From an uncultured Flavobacteriales bacterium (lineage in GTDB: Bacteria; Bacteroidota; Bacteroidia; Flavobacteriales; CALTNV01): 7,496 bases of DNA. The notes beneath the pieces are model-generated. The model worked only from the letters and a program-made list of their open reading frames with translations, was not told where the DNA came from and made no database searches. The position numbers and the translations under genes were made by a program. Every line of letters begins with the position of its first letter. Positions within the stretch are counted from its first letter, which is position 1. The stretch spans positions 1-7,496 of the forward strand of contig CALTNV010000124.1 of the NCBI GenBank assembly GCA_943845485.1. Direction: 5' to 3'. Positions 1-6,085 of this stretch are shown here, piece by piece.

Positions 1-2
1 AG

Positions 3-452
3 GTTCATAACTTAGTAAAATCATATCAATATATTGTAGACATCGCAGACTTAACCAATGATCATACAGTTTCAAGAAAGTTTTTGAACCAAAAATTACT
101 TATTTTAGAAGAACCCGAAGCCAACCTACATCCTAACTTACAGTCAAAACTAGCAGAACTCTTAGTTTTTATTCAAGATAAATTTGGTCTTAGATTTATC
201 ATAGAAACCCATTCCGAATATTTCATTCGAAAGTTACAATACTTAACGGCAAAAGAAGAATTGAAAAAAGAGGACAGTGTGATTTATTACTTTAATGATG
301 ATAAATATGTTTCTAAAACAGAGCCCAAAGTAAAAGAAATATTCATCAATGAGGATGGTGGTTTAACAGATTCCTTTGGTCCTGGTTTTTTTGATGAAGC
401 CACGAAGTTACAGTTCGATCTGATTCGTTTACAAAAACAACAATTCAATTAA
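3..452 (+). CDS. AAA15-type ATPase, C-terminal part with DUF3696-like tail (5' partial)
   Basis: The reading frame is open from base 3 with no stop, so the gene begins upstream of the window; the TTG at base 84 lies inside the domain and is not a real start. The visible 149 residues begin just before a Walker B motif (LLILEEPEANLHP) of the ABC/SMC-like overcoming-lysogenization-defect class of ATPases. A conserved histidine-switch segment (IETHSEYFIRKL) follows, and the end (FINEDGGLTDSFGPGFFDEA) is typical of DUF3696, a tail found on AAA15-like ATPases. The Walker A and signature motifs would lie upstream, outside the window. The stop is one base before the next ATG, so the two genes form an operon. 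Such ATPases often drive a partner protein in defence or DNA-repair-like two-gene systems; the exact role here is unknown. The family call is strong; the function is inference. Confidence 0.88.
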   Translation, partial: VHNLVKSYQYIVDIADLTNDHTVSRKFLNQKLLILEEPEANLHPNLQSKLAELLVFIQDKFGLRFIIETHSEYFIRKLQYLTAKEELKKEDSVIYYFNDDKYVSKTEPKVKEIFINEDGGLTDSFGPGFFDEATKLQFDLIRLQKQQFN

Positions 453-453
453 T

Positions 454-1386
454 ATGGAACTCTTTATCGAAAAGGAATTTTTGGAGGACTTTTACATTGA
501 TTTTGAAGGCAATCCTATTCAACAAATTGTTAAAAACATTATTACCAATTATGGTGATAAAAGAGTATTTGTAAATTATGATATTGATGAGTTTGAGCAA
601 TTCAAATCTGAAAATGAGTTTTTTGCTTTAATTAGCAATACAGCTGTACCTATTCCAGTGGATGATATTTATGAGTTCGTAAAGAAATCAGATTTCTATC
701 AAACACTAGTATTTACAAAAAATGAAAATCAATGGTTCAATAAAATTGAAAATAAAGGAGCGCTTTGTTTTAGTTTTTCTAAGTATGAAGAAAAAATAAA
801 GGGTATTATAGCATCTCTTCATTTTAAAATTGAGTTAAGTGAATCATTAGGAGGATGGGATTTTTTAAAGGAATTTAGAGAAATAAATTTCAATAAAATT
901 GTGATCACTGATGGTTATATACTAGCAAATAAAACGAATCAAAAAATAGATCAAAATATCATTCCAATTCTAAAAAAAATAATTGAAAATAAAGATAGCC
1001 AAGTTGAGGTTTCTTTTTTTACAAAAGATCTAAACCCAATATCGCATCAACCAAAACATATTAAAGAAAAAGCAAAAAAAGCGATTAGAGATTTAAATAG
1101 TGTATTTGCAAATTATAAGATGAAATTTAAGATATTTTCTACTGGTTTTGATAGCAGATTTAGTATTGATTTTCATGATAGAAATATCGCTACGAACTTT
1201 AGTTTATTAGACTCAGGAAAGGGGTTTAATTTATTGCCTTACATAGAATCAAATTCTCAAATTATATCAGAAACAATTTTTGAAAAGTATACCTATAAGA
1301 GGTTGAATAATATTTTTCGTTTGCAAAAGAAATATGCAGAACAATTGAATGAATTAGAAACGTTAGATTTCAAACAATATCCTTAA
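454..1386 (+). CDS. ATPase-partner protein with MIT_C / phospholipase-D-like C-terminal domain
   Basis: This 310-residue protein starts one base after the stop of the ATPase gene, so it is almost certainly co-transcribed and translationally coupled. The N-terminal half (about 1-130) is not recognised. From about residue 140 to 285 it has a pattern I compare with the MIT_C domain of human MITD1, which has a phospholipase-D-like fold. The pattern is a hydrophobic strand IVITDGYIL (149-157), a helix with IIPILKKII (169-177), a strand VEVSFFT, a long helix ending ALRD/LNSVF-like (206-218), a strand, then the hallmark HDRNIATN (241-248) followed by DSGKGFNLL. MITD1 has the corresponding HDREIRFN followed by a GRG motif. 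It lacks a canonical HxKxxxxD nuclease motif, so catalytic activity is not assured. There is no signal peptide or membrane segment, so it should be cytoplasmic. It probably acts as effector or sensor for the ATPase. The fold call is from memory of the pattern, not a search. Confidence 0.75.
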   Translation: MELFIEKEFLEDFYIDFEGNPIQQIVKNIITNYGDKRVFVNYDIDEFEQFKSENEFFALISNTAVPIPVDDIYEFVKKSDFYQTLVFTKNENQWFNKIENKGALCFSFSKYEEKIKGIIASLHFKIELSESLGGWDFLKEFREINFNKIVITDGYILANKTNQKIDQNIIPILKKIIENKDSQVEVSFFTKDLNPISHQPKHIKEKAKKAIRDLNSVFANYKMKFKIFSTGFDSRFSIDFHDRNIATNFSLLDSGKGFNLLPYIESNSQIISETIFEKYTYKRLNNIFRLQKKYAEQLNELETLDFKQYP

Positions 1387-1393
1387 AAATATT

Positions 1394-1424
1394 TAGCATA
1401 AAGAACAATTTATAATTTATGCTA
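1394..1424 (-). terminator. Hairpin between convergent operons, likely terminator of the minus-strand operon
   Basis: A perfect 9-bp inverted repeat, TAGCATAAA (1394-1402) and TTTATGCTA (1416-1424), encloses a 13-base loop. Read on the minus strand, the stem is followed by AATATTTTTAAGG, a short U-rich run, which suits factor-independent termination of the operon ending at 1449. On the plus strand the stem is followed by A residues rather than T, so it would serve the ATPase operon less well. The stem is AT-rich and therefore weak. Confidence 0.5.
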
Positions 1425-1448
1425 TGTTAAAAAAATACGCAAGCAAAA

Positions 1449-1910
1449 CTAAGAAGCGTGTAAATACTTTTTTGCTTGCGCTAACATCATTTTATGTTGG
1501 TTTTCATTTAAAGCGGTATCAAGTAAGTCTTCAACTATTTTTTCAGCCTGATGAAAGTCAAAAGTATAGCCTTCTGCGATGGAAGCTTCTTGAAGCATTT
1601 TTAAAAGTAATTGTTTTGCTTCAGTTTTCATCCTTGATTTACTGTATATAACGTTATGGAAACTCTTATCAGCCAGCAAGGTTTTATCCTTGATAGAATA
1701 AATTTTAATACCGTTTAAAAAAGCGTATTTATAACCTTGTCCAATATCTTCTTTTATTAAAATTCCTTCAGCTACTCTTACAGAGTTAAAGTAGGTATTT
1801 CCGGCGCGAGAAGTATAGCCTGAAGATAAAAAAGCATTGGCAACTTCAGAATAAGATAAATTAGAATGTATCAGTCCGTGTTTTTGAAAGATAGCAATTG
1901 AGTTGGTCAT
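1449..1910 (-). CDS. Hypothetical protein, paralogue of the first gene of the same operon
   Basis: The 153-residue product is not a family I recognise. It has no signal peptide, membrane segment or cysteine motif. It is the last gene of a three-gene minus-strand operon, starting 11 bases after the stop of the 98-residue gene; no Shine-Dalgarno sequence precedes the ATG, as is usual in this group. Its centre aligns without gaps to the product of 2218-2658: EDI (54-56), G59, L65 and GIK (67-69) have the same spacing as EDI (43-45), G48, L54 and GIK (56-58) there. After a one-residue gap, TLLADK (77-82) matches TLIIDK. The remainder, about 90-150, is predicted to be helical in both and ends in a similar FDFHQAE / PDFNQDEA segment. 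I infer an old duplication, perhaps giving two subunits of one complex. Confidence 0.72.
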   Translation of the reverse strand: MTNSIAIFQKHGLIHSNLSYSEVANAFLSSGYTSRAGNTYFNSVRVAEGILIKEDIGQGYKYAFLNGIKIYSIKDKTLLADKSFHNVIYSKSRMKTEAKQLLLKMLQEASIAEGYTFDFHQAEKIVEDLLDTALNENQHKMMLAQAKKYLHAS

Positions 1911-1921
1911 AGTTTTACGAT

Positions 1922-2218
1922 TTAAAGATTAAATTCTTCCATAATATCAGAAGCTGCTTGTTTTCTTTTGTTTTTTGAGATCCTTACTTTTTCCTTTTTG
2001 GGTTTAAGTTTAGTAGTAAAATAATCTCTTACTATTTTTTGAACATTCTTTTCGTTGTTTTCAATGAATTGATTATCAAATCTTATCTTCTCGATAATTT
2101 TATCATCTAATAGAATATTTACGGTGTTTATATAATTCTTTTTGTCTACTAGAATTAATGTGATCTGAATTTCTATTATTGGGCAAAAAACAGGATTTAA
2201 GGCAATTACATTTGCCAT
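1922..2218 (-). CDS. Small hypothetical protein with basic C-terminal region
   Basis: The 98-residue middle gene of the minus-strand operon overlaps the upstream gene by one base in a TAATG stop-start arrangement (2220-2216), a sign of translational coupling and probable stoichiometric production. The N-terminal half alternates hydrophobic and polar residues as in a beta sheet (IEIQITLILV; NTVNILLDD). The last 40 residues are rich in lysine and arginine (KLKPKKEKVRISKNKRKQ), followed by a short acidic, helical end (DIMEEFNL). A basic stretch like this may contact nucleic acid, but nothing shows this directly. A faint resemblance of its strand-plus-helix region to the flanking paralogues (VNILLDDK against GTLIIDKK) is noted, too weak to call homology. 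No known family is recognised. Confidence 0.65.
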   Translation of the reverse strand: MANVIALNPVFCPIIEIQITLILVDKKNYINTVNILLDDKIIEKIRFDNQFIENNEKNVQKIVRDYFTTKLKPKKEKVRISKNKRKQAASDIMEEFNL

Positions 2219-2658
2219 TAGATGCTAGATTTATGATTGAATATTCCAAGTTCTAAAGCCCAATGATTAATGGCTTTATAGGAAGATTTAAAGTAAGCTA
2301 ATTTTAAATGTTCACTAATTTTATTTCTAGCTTCATCTTGGTTAAAATCAGGATTATTCTTATTCGCAACAGAGAGTAAAGTAAGTAGTTCTTTAAGCAC
2401 AACTCTTCTTACTTGTTCTCTTTCATAATGAAACTGTTTACTCATTTTTTTATCAATAATTAGAGTCCCATTTTTATCAAAAACTTTTATGCCACATAAA
2501 TAAGTTACAGCTGTTCCTGAAGCAATATCCTCTATTATTTTTAGGCTTCCAAAATCTCTAAATCCGGAATTGTATTTGAATCCGCTTTCTGCTAAATAAG
2601 ATTCTCCTATTTGTACAACTCCATTATCATTTATAACACTTAATTTATTTTCTTTCAT
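2218..2658 (-). CDS. Hypothetical protein, first gene of the three-gene operon
   Basis: The frame could open at a GTG at 2688 (156 residues), but a good promoter -7 box, TACTTTTG, lies at 2698-2691. This places the transcript start near 2685, inside or after that GTG. The ATG at 2658, giving MKENKLSVIN and 146 residues, is therefore the better start, with a leader of roughly 27 bases. The protein is not a recognised family. It shares the EDI-x2-G-x5-L-x-GIK and TL-x2-DK signature with the product of 1449-1910, so the two are diverged paralogues flanking the 98-residue gene. The N-terminal 60 residues look beta-rich, the rest helical, with no membrane segment. Expression should be governed by the palindromic site at 2709-2725, shared with three other promoters in the window. 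Confidence 0.7.
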   Translation of the reverse strand: MKENKLSVINDNGVVQIGESYLAESGFKYNSGFRDFGSLKIIEDIASGTAVTYLCGIKVFDKNGTLIIDKKMSKQFHYEREQVRRVVLKELLTLLSVANKNNPDFNQDEARNKISEHLKLAYFKSSYKAINHWALELGIFNHKSSI

Positions 2659-2690
2659 GAGTAATTTATTGTTTCTGATGAATAACACTA

Positions 2691-2725
2691 CAAAAGTACT
2701 TTGAATGTATGCAGTGTAGTTGCAC
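2691..2725 (-). promoter_or_regulatory. Promoter with palindromic operator for the minus-strand operon (site A)
   Basis: On the minus strand, GTGCAACTACACTGCAT (2725-2709) is followed, 27 bases after its first base, by the Bacteroidetes -7 box TACTTTTG (2698-2691). The palindrome overlaps where the -33 element should be. The arrangement, including the spacing, is the same as at 2940-2974 and 7176-7210. The next bases after the palindrome, ACAT, also match the 2940 site, giving 19 of the first 21 positions identical between the two divergent promoters. Confidence 0.65.
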
Positions 2726-2865
2726 AGTTAAAAAAGTGTATTCATTTTTTGAAATCTTAGACGGTTATAAATACTTGTGATTAAGGTTGATATTTAATCG
2801 GAATAAAAAATAAAATTGAATAACACTTCAAATATAGTTTGATAGCTAAGTATAACATTCGCTAT

Positions 2866-2901
2866 TTTAGAATTCGTTAAGTGTTGTTTAGAATTCGTTA
2901 A
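2866..2901 (+). repeat. Tandem direct repeat in the divergent intergenic region
   Basis: TTTAGAATTCGTTAA occurs perfectly at 2866-2880 and 2887-2901, a period of 21 bases or two helical turns. A looser third unit, AGAATCATTAAGTG, follows at about 2902-2915; the first unit is likewise followed by GTG. The repeats lie upstream of the plus-strand promoter at 2940 and about 165 bases from the minus-strand promoter. They could bind a second regulator side by side on one face of the helix. The rest of the 2659-2993 intergenic region shows only the two promoters and AT-rich sequence. Confidence 0.6.
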
Positions 2902-2939
2902 AGAATCATTAAGTGTGTTTATAGTAATTCTAGAGGTTT

Positions 2940-2974
2940 GTGCAAATACATTGCATACATCTGAGTTAAGTTTG
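2940..2974 (+). promoter_or_regulatory. Promoter with palindromic operator for the DUF3127/PcfJ-like genes (site B)
   Basis: GTGCAAATACATTGCAT (2940-2956) is followed by a perfect -7 box TAAGTTTG (2967-2974) with the common 27-base offset. The predicted transcript start is near 2981, giving a leader of about 13 bases before the ATG at 2994. The palindrome centre (2948) then lies near -33. No separate TTTG -33 element has normal spacing, so the promoter may need an activator, or the palindrome may be a repressor site over the -33 region. Confidence 0.68.
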
Positions 2975-2993
2975 CAGCATCAATAGAATAAAT

Positions 2994-3362
2994 ATGGAAA
3001 TACAAGGTAGAGTAAAACATATTCATAAAACACAAACTTTTGGAGTAAATGGTTTTAGGAAAAGAGAATTGGTAATTACTACAGATGAGCAATATCCACA
3101 ACATATTTTAATTGAGTTTATTCAAGATAAATGTGAGTTGTTAGATCAATATAAAGTCGGGCAAGAGGTAAAAATTGGTATCAATATTAGAGGTAAAGAA
3201 TGGGCGAGTCCAGAAGGTGTAATCAAATACTTTAACTCTATTCAATGCTGGCGAATTGAGAGGATAGAAAGTTCTACGATGAATGATACTCCTTCACCAG
3301 ATCCAAAGGCTATTGGTCTTGTTGATTTCGATACAGATGATGATTCAGAATTACCTTTTTAA
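2994..3362 (+). CDS. DUF3127 family OB-fold protein with SSB-like acidic C-terminal tip
   Basis: This 122-residue protein matches my memory of DUF3127, a small Bacteroidetes family with a single-stranded-DNA-binding-type OB fold. It opens MEIQGRVKHIHKTQTFGVNGFRKRELVI, where family members have MEIKGK...K-x-x-x-I. It continues with YPQHILIEFIQDKCELLDQYKVGQEVKIGINIRGKEW (34-70) and a WRIERIE strand (86-92). After a proline-rich linker it ends DFDTDDDSELPF (111-122). Bacterial SSB proteins end in the same kind of acidic tip (DDDIPF), which docks recombination and repair partners. The sequence therefore suggests binding of single-stranded DNA and recruitment of partners in the cytoplasm. It is driven by the site B promoter and followed after 55 bases by the PcfJ-like gene, with which it probably forms an operon. 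No direct evidence of DNA binding is available. Confidence 0.85.
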   Translation: MEIQGRVKHIHKTQTFGVNGFRKRELVITTDEQYPQHILIEFIQDKCELLDQYKVGQEVKIGINIRGKEWASPEGVIKYFNSIQCWRIERIESSTMNDTPSPDPKAIGLVDFDTDDDSELPF

Positions 3363-3417
3363 ACGTATTTAAAATAATTTTTAACTAATTTATAGTTACT
3401 TTGTACTAAACAAATCG

Positions 3418-4710
3418 ATGTATTATACCCTTTTTGATATTCCTGTAAATAATGATTTTAAATTACGATTTGAATATATTGAAGAACATATTAAAGGTAG
3501 AATTACTTCAAGTTATTCTATTTATAAAAGTGTTTTAGAGGGGATTACTGTTTTACAATTTGAAGAGTTATTTCATAATATGACAGAACACGAAGTTACT
3601 GTCTTTTTAGAAATATTAGAGGTAATAGATGAATCGAATACTTTAATTTATTTCAGTTTTAAACAAGAAAAAAATGAAACTATAAGGTTTGTAAAACTGC
3701 TTTTAATTTGTGCAATATTCCCAAGCTTTATAAAAGGATCTTTTTTAGATGCACTGAAAACTTCAAGAGTAAATGAATATTTAGATATTAATGTATTGTT
3801 TGATAACTTGTTTAAAAAATATTCTATAAGTGAAGATTTTAAAATAACCTATTCACGAGGGTATTTAATAAAAATGTCTGAACTTGATGTCTTCAATAAT
3901 CGTAGTGATTTTTTTCTTTACTTTTCCTTATTACAAGGAAAAAACATCAGAAAAATTCACAATACTCCTTACAATATCTCTAAAAAAGAGAGCTTTTTTT
4001 TTCATTTTAAAAACAATCTATTTTATCCAAAAAATGGAGCAAAAAACTACATAAAACAGCGAATAGTAGCTGCAAAATTAGCAATCGGGAACGAAGACAA
4101 AATTGATCAAATAAAGTTCTTTCTAGAAGCTAATTTTAGCTTTAATTATGATGTAGATAGTTATTATAAACAAATTATGTTTTGGCGAAAAGGTTTTGAG
4201 CTTTTACCAATGGAGTTAACAGAGCAAGATATAAGGGCTTATGTAGATTTTTTGCAACATCAAATACAAAACCCAAATTTTAATCTAAAAGGGCAAACAT
4301 TTGTTAATTTGCAAAAACAGATTATAAGTTGGCACGAAAATATATCGATCGAAGAAGAAAAAAATAACGATATTTATTGGGGTACAGAAGAAGAGGCAAT
4401 TACTAAAACCATAGCATTTCATAATGAGATTTATGTGTATCGCAAAATAATCAATTCTTACGATTTGTACTTAGAAGGTTTTTACAAGAAACATTGTGTT
4501 TATTTTTATAAAAGATATTGTATTTCTGGTAAAATAGAGGTGTATACTTTAAGTAAAGAAAATGAAAACCGGAAAAAAGGTTTAACCATTGAAGTTTCTA
4601 ATAAAAAAATGATACAAGCTTTAGGAAGGTTTAATAAAAGAAATGTTTTTTTAGAGAAAAATATAGTACCCTTATTTGCTGAAAAAGAAAATATTAAAAT
4701 TCTAAATTAG
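3418..4710 (+). CDS. PcfJ-like domain protein
   Basis: The 430-residue product has a C-terminal region (about 315-410) that fits the PcfJ family, named after a conjugative-plasmid protein of unknown biochemical role. In order it shows DLYLEGFYKKHCV (349-361), a second cysteine in YCISGK (367-372), LTIEVSNKKMIQALGRFNKR (389-408). In PcfJ proteins the equivalent pattern is an EG-x-MHHCV segment, C-x-G, then TIEV...Q..G..N. Here the first histidine of the HHC is lysine. The N-terminal 300 residues are mostly helical and unrecognised, apart from many aromatic residues. There is no signal peptide or clear membrane segment. It follows the SSB-like DUF3127 gene by 55 bases. A TTACTTTG at 3396-3403 is a weak internal -7-like box, so it may be read from site B, from that box, or from both. 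The domain is often found in mobile-element regions; its function is not known. Confidence 0.75.
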   Translation: MYYTLFDIPVNNDFKLRFEYIEEHIKGRITSSYSIYKSVLEGITVLQFEELFHNMTEHEVTVFLEILEVIDESNTLIYFSFKQEKNETIRFVKLLLICAIFPSFIKGSFLDALKTSRVNEYLDINVLFDNLFKKYSISEDFKITYSRGYLIKMSELDVFNNRSDFFLYFSLLQGKNIRKIHNTPYNISKKESFFFHFKNNLFYPKNGAKNYIKQRIVAAKLAIGNEDKIDQIKFFLEANFSFNYDVDSYYKQIMFWRKGFELLPMELTEQDIRAYVDFLQHQIQNPNFNLKGQTFVNLQKQIISWHENISIEEEKNNDIYWGTEEEAITKTIAFHNEIYVYRKIINSYDLYLEGFYKKHCVYFYKRYCISGKIEVYTLSKENENRKKGLTIEVSNKKMIQALGRFNKRNVFLEKNIVPLFAEKENIKILN

Positions 4711-4847
4711 ACAATCTTATTGTAGTATCTCTCATCATTTTTTGAGAAATACACCGATTAGAGATTAAATAAATTATTGAGAGTGATAGGTGACTATGGT
4801 AGTAAATGATCTAAACTAGAAACTTCAGAATATAAACAGATTGCATA

Positions 4848-5300
4848 ATGTTCAAAAACAATTCAATAGAAATAGAAATAGCCGACTTTCAAGGAGTAAA
4901 ACCGGTAGATGAACTGCATCAATTTTGGTATGCAGTGCTACAGTTCAGTGCTTTCGAGTTTTATTTGCTGTTAAACAGTGATATAAACTTAGACAATCAT
5001 ACAAAACAGTCATTTACAGAAAAATTACAAAGAAAAATTGCAGCACATCAGTATTATGGTGACGATGAGTATATTTTATTTTTAGATAAAGATGAAATCC
5101 TAAATTCAAATAGTATAACATGCGATTTTATGGGGTTTATCAACACAGGTTTTTCTACAAAATTAAAGTTCGAATTAGCAAATGGTAAAGTGGTAGGGAT
5201 TACATTCGTTGAAGACCAGTGGGATATCGAAAAAGTAATAGATTTATATACTTTAGACCAATTTCAAAAGCGTGTTTTTGATAAAAAGTACAAATCATAG
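4848..5300 (+). CDS. Hypothetical protein (150 residues)
   Basis: I do not recognise this family. The protein is acidic and aromatic-rich (DELHQFWYAVLQFSAFEFYLLLNSD at residues 21-45), has no signal peptide, no convincing membrane segment and only a single cysteine, and looks like a compact mixed alpha/beta domain. The central part alternates beta-like stretches (DEYILFLDKDEI; KLKFELANGKVVGITFVEDQW). It stands alone on the plus strand: 137 bases separate it from the PcfJ-like gene and it converges on the next minus-strand gene 76 bases away. No TAnnTTTG box or copy of the shared palindrome was found in front, only a half-site-like ATTGCAT just before the ATG, which I would not call an operator. 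It could be an ordinary cargo gene. The start is the first ATG in an otherwise stop-free frame. Confidence 0.7.
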   Translation: MFKNNSIEIEIADFQGVKPVDELHQFWYAVLQFSAFEFYLLLNSDINLDNHTKQSFTEKLQRKIAAHQYYGDDEYILFLDKDEILNSNSITCDFMGFINTGFSTKLKFELANGKVVGITFVEDQWDIEKVIDLYTLDQFQKRVFDKKYKS

Positions 5301-5376
5301 TTTATAAACTTTCAAAGCTAAATATCTATGATCGGTAATTATGAGTACATTTATTCTCTTTATTTTATGCTTAATA

Positions 5377-5628
5377 TCAATCTGTAAAAGCCTTTAAAAT
5401 AAAATCCAAACTAAACTTTTTACATTTCGGACAAAAATTATAATGTTCGTTTAGTATAAACTCAAAATTTTCGTAAGTATTACCATTTTTGTTATTTCCT
5501 TTCAAATAATCTTCAAAATAATATAGATAGTGATTTGTATTTCTTTGTTTGAAGTAATTCACATTTCTGAATTCCCCTGATTTTTTATGAATAGCAGGTA
5601 CAGGATTATTAACTTTAAAATCCATCAT
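5377..5628 (-). CDS. Small putative zinc-ribbon protein (83 residues from first ATG, N-terminus uncertain)
   Basis: From the first ATG the product is 83 residues starting MMDFKVNNPVPAIHKKSGEF, with a CPKC pair at residues 66 and 69 near the end. A single CxxC pair is only half a zinc site. The missing half is in the same frame upstream of the ATG: codons at 5673-5662 read C-K-Q-C, followed by SFQKNFNFGGN directly into MMDF. This suggests the true protein begins further upstream, near 5688-5700, and is a two-knuckle zinc ribbon of about 100 residues. No ATG, GTG or TTG exists in that extension before the stop at 5715-5713. Translation may therefore start at ATT or ATA, or the gene may be a recently damaged copy, or the short form may be real. 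It lies alone on the minus strand, convergent with the 150-residue gene. Its function is unknown. Confidence 0.62.
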   Translation of the reverse strand: MMDFKVNNPVPAIHKKSGEFRNVNYFKQRNTNHYLYYFEDYLKGNNKNGNTYENFEFILNEHYNFCPKCKKFSLDFILKAFTD

Positions 5629-5712
5629 ATTCCCACCAAAATTAAAATTTTTTTGGAATGAACATTGTTTACAGAAAGCTTCAATAATATTACCTATAAT
5701 TGTAATTAAATT
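5629..5712 (-). other. In-frame upstream extension of the zinc-ribbon gene
   Basis: Read on the minus strand from 5712 the frame gives NLITIIGNIIEAFCKQCSFQ and then KNFNFGGN before the ATG at 5628, with a TAA at 5715-5713 as the upstream limit. The CKQC pair (5673-5662) and the glycine-rich GGN-MMDF junction look like authentic coding sequence rather than leader. The usual start codons are absent. Confidence 0.5.
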
Positions 5713-5841
5713 TTAGTCTGAATTAAGTCAAACTATTTGTTTTATTTTTTAAGCAATAAATTGGATTATTTAGAAATATTAAATTCTCCTTATTTGTGTC
5801 ATAATTAAAGACTTAATTCCTTTATTTCTGATGGGTATAAG

Positions 5842-5873
5842 GTGTTTTACATGAATTAATTTATGTAAAATAC
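5842..5873. repeat. Inverted repeat with 11-bp stem
   Basis: GTGTTTTACAT (5842-5852) pairs with ATGTAAAATAC (5863-5873) around a 10-base loop; the only imperfect pair is G-T, which is allowed in RNA. It is the most stable-looking hairpin in the gene-less stretch. There is no T-run on either side, so it is not a typical terminator. It could be an operator, part of a small RNA, or a recombination site. Confidence 0.5.
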
Positions 5874-5965
5874 TATGACTTCAGTAGAACTTGCCTTAGG
5901 TACCTTTTAAGCTCTCTAAGAGTTGATTAAATAAATTATCAATTTTAAAAGCAATACAAAAAATC

Positions 5966-6046
5966 ATGCACGAAAAGAAAATTACGGAAGTCCAAAATTT
6001 TAGTGAACAATTCTGGAATAATTGTATTCATTTTTATGCAGGTTAA
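5966..6046 (+). other. 26-codon open frame, possible gene remnant
   Basis: ATG at 5966 opens a frame giving MHEKKITEVQNFSEQFWNNC and then IHFYAG before TAA. Composition looks protein-like. The FSEQFWNNxIHF stretch faintly recalls the N-terminus of integron-type tyrosine recombinases, where a similar FW-x-x-Y-I pattern occurs before a core-binding domain. That is memory-based and weak. It may be a decayed start of such a gene, a small peptide, or chance. No ribosome-binding site or promoter is evident. Confidence 0.2.
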
Positions 6047-6085
6047 TCATTGTTATTTATATGACAATAAAAATAATAATTAGTT

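Larger units (their letters stand above)
5713..6085. other. AT-rich region with no convincing gene
   Basis: No open frame of useful length is seen on either strand, and there is no tRNA-like or rRNA-like sequence. The stretch contains one strong inverted repeat (5842-5873), a KpnI-type palindrome AGGTACCT near 5900, and one 26-codon open frame (5966-6046). It may hold decayed genes or a small RNA. It separates the zinc-ribbon gene and the WYL regulator, which are transcribed divergently. Confidence 0.5.

Noticed and set aside
84..86. TTG as start of the first gene
   Set aside because: The frame is open back to base 3 and the preceding residues read as continuous protein leading into Walker B; the true start is outside the window.
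1424..1651. 75-codon open frame on the plus strand
   Set aside because: It lies opposite the 153-residue minus-strand gene, starts in the terminator hairpin and has no family features; it is a shadow.
2919..3104. 61-codon open frame on the minus strand
   Set aside because: It overlaps the site B promoter and the DUF3127 start on the opposite strand and has shadow-like composition.
4730..4747. Hairpin TCTCA / TGAGA after the PcfJ-like gene
   Set aside because: The stem is only 5 bp with an 8-base loop and no T-run after it; too weak to call a terminator.
5301..5312. Short palindrome GTTTATAAAC after the 150-residue gene
   Set aside because: It has no loop, is AT-rich and short, and is not followed by a T-run, so it supports neither a terminator nor an operator.
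4763..5939. 15-bp direct repeat GATTAAATAAATTAT at 4763-4777 and 5925-5939
   Set aside because: A single AT-only-like match of this length is expected now and then by chance in a 7.5-kb AT-rich window, and its flanks do not match.
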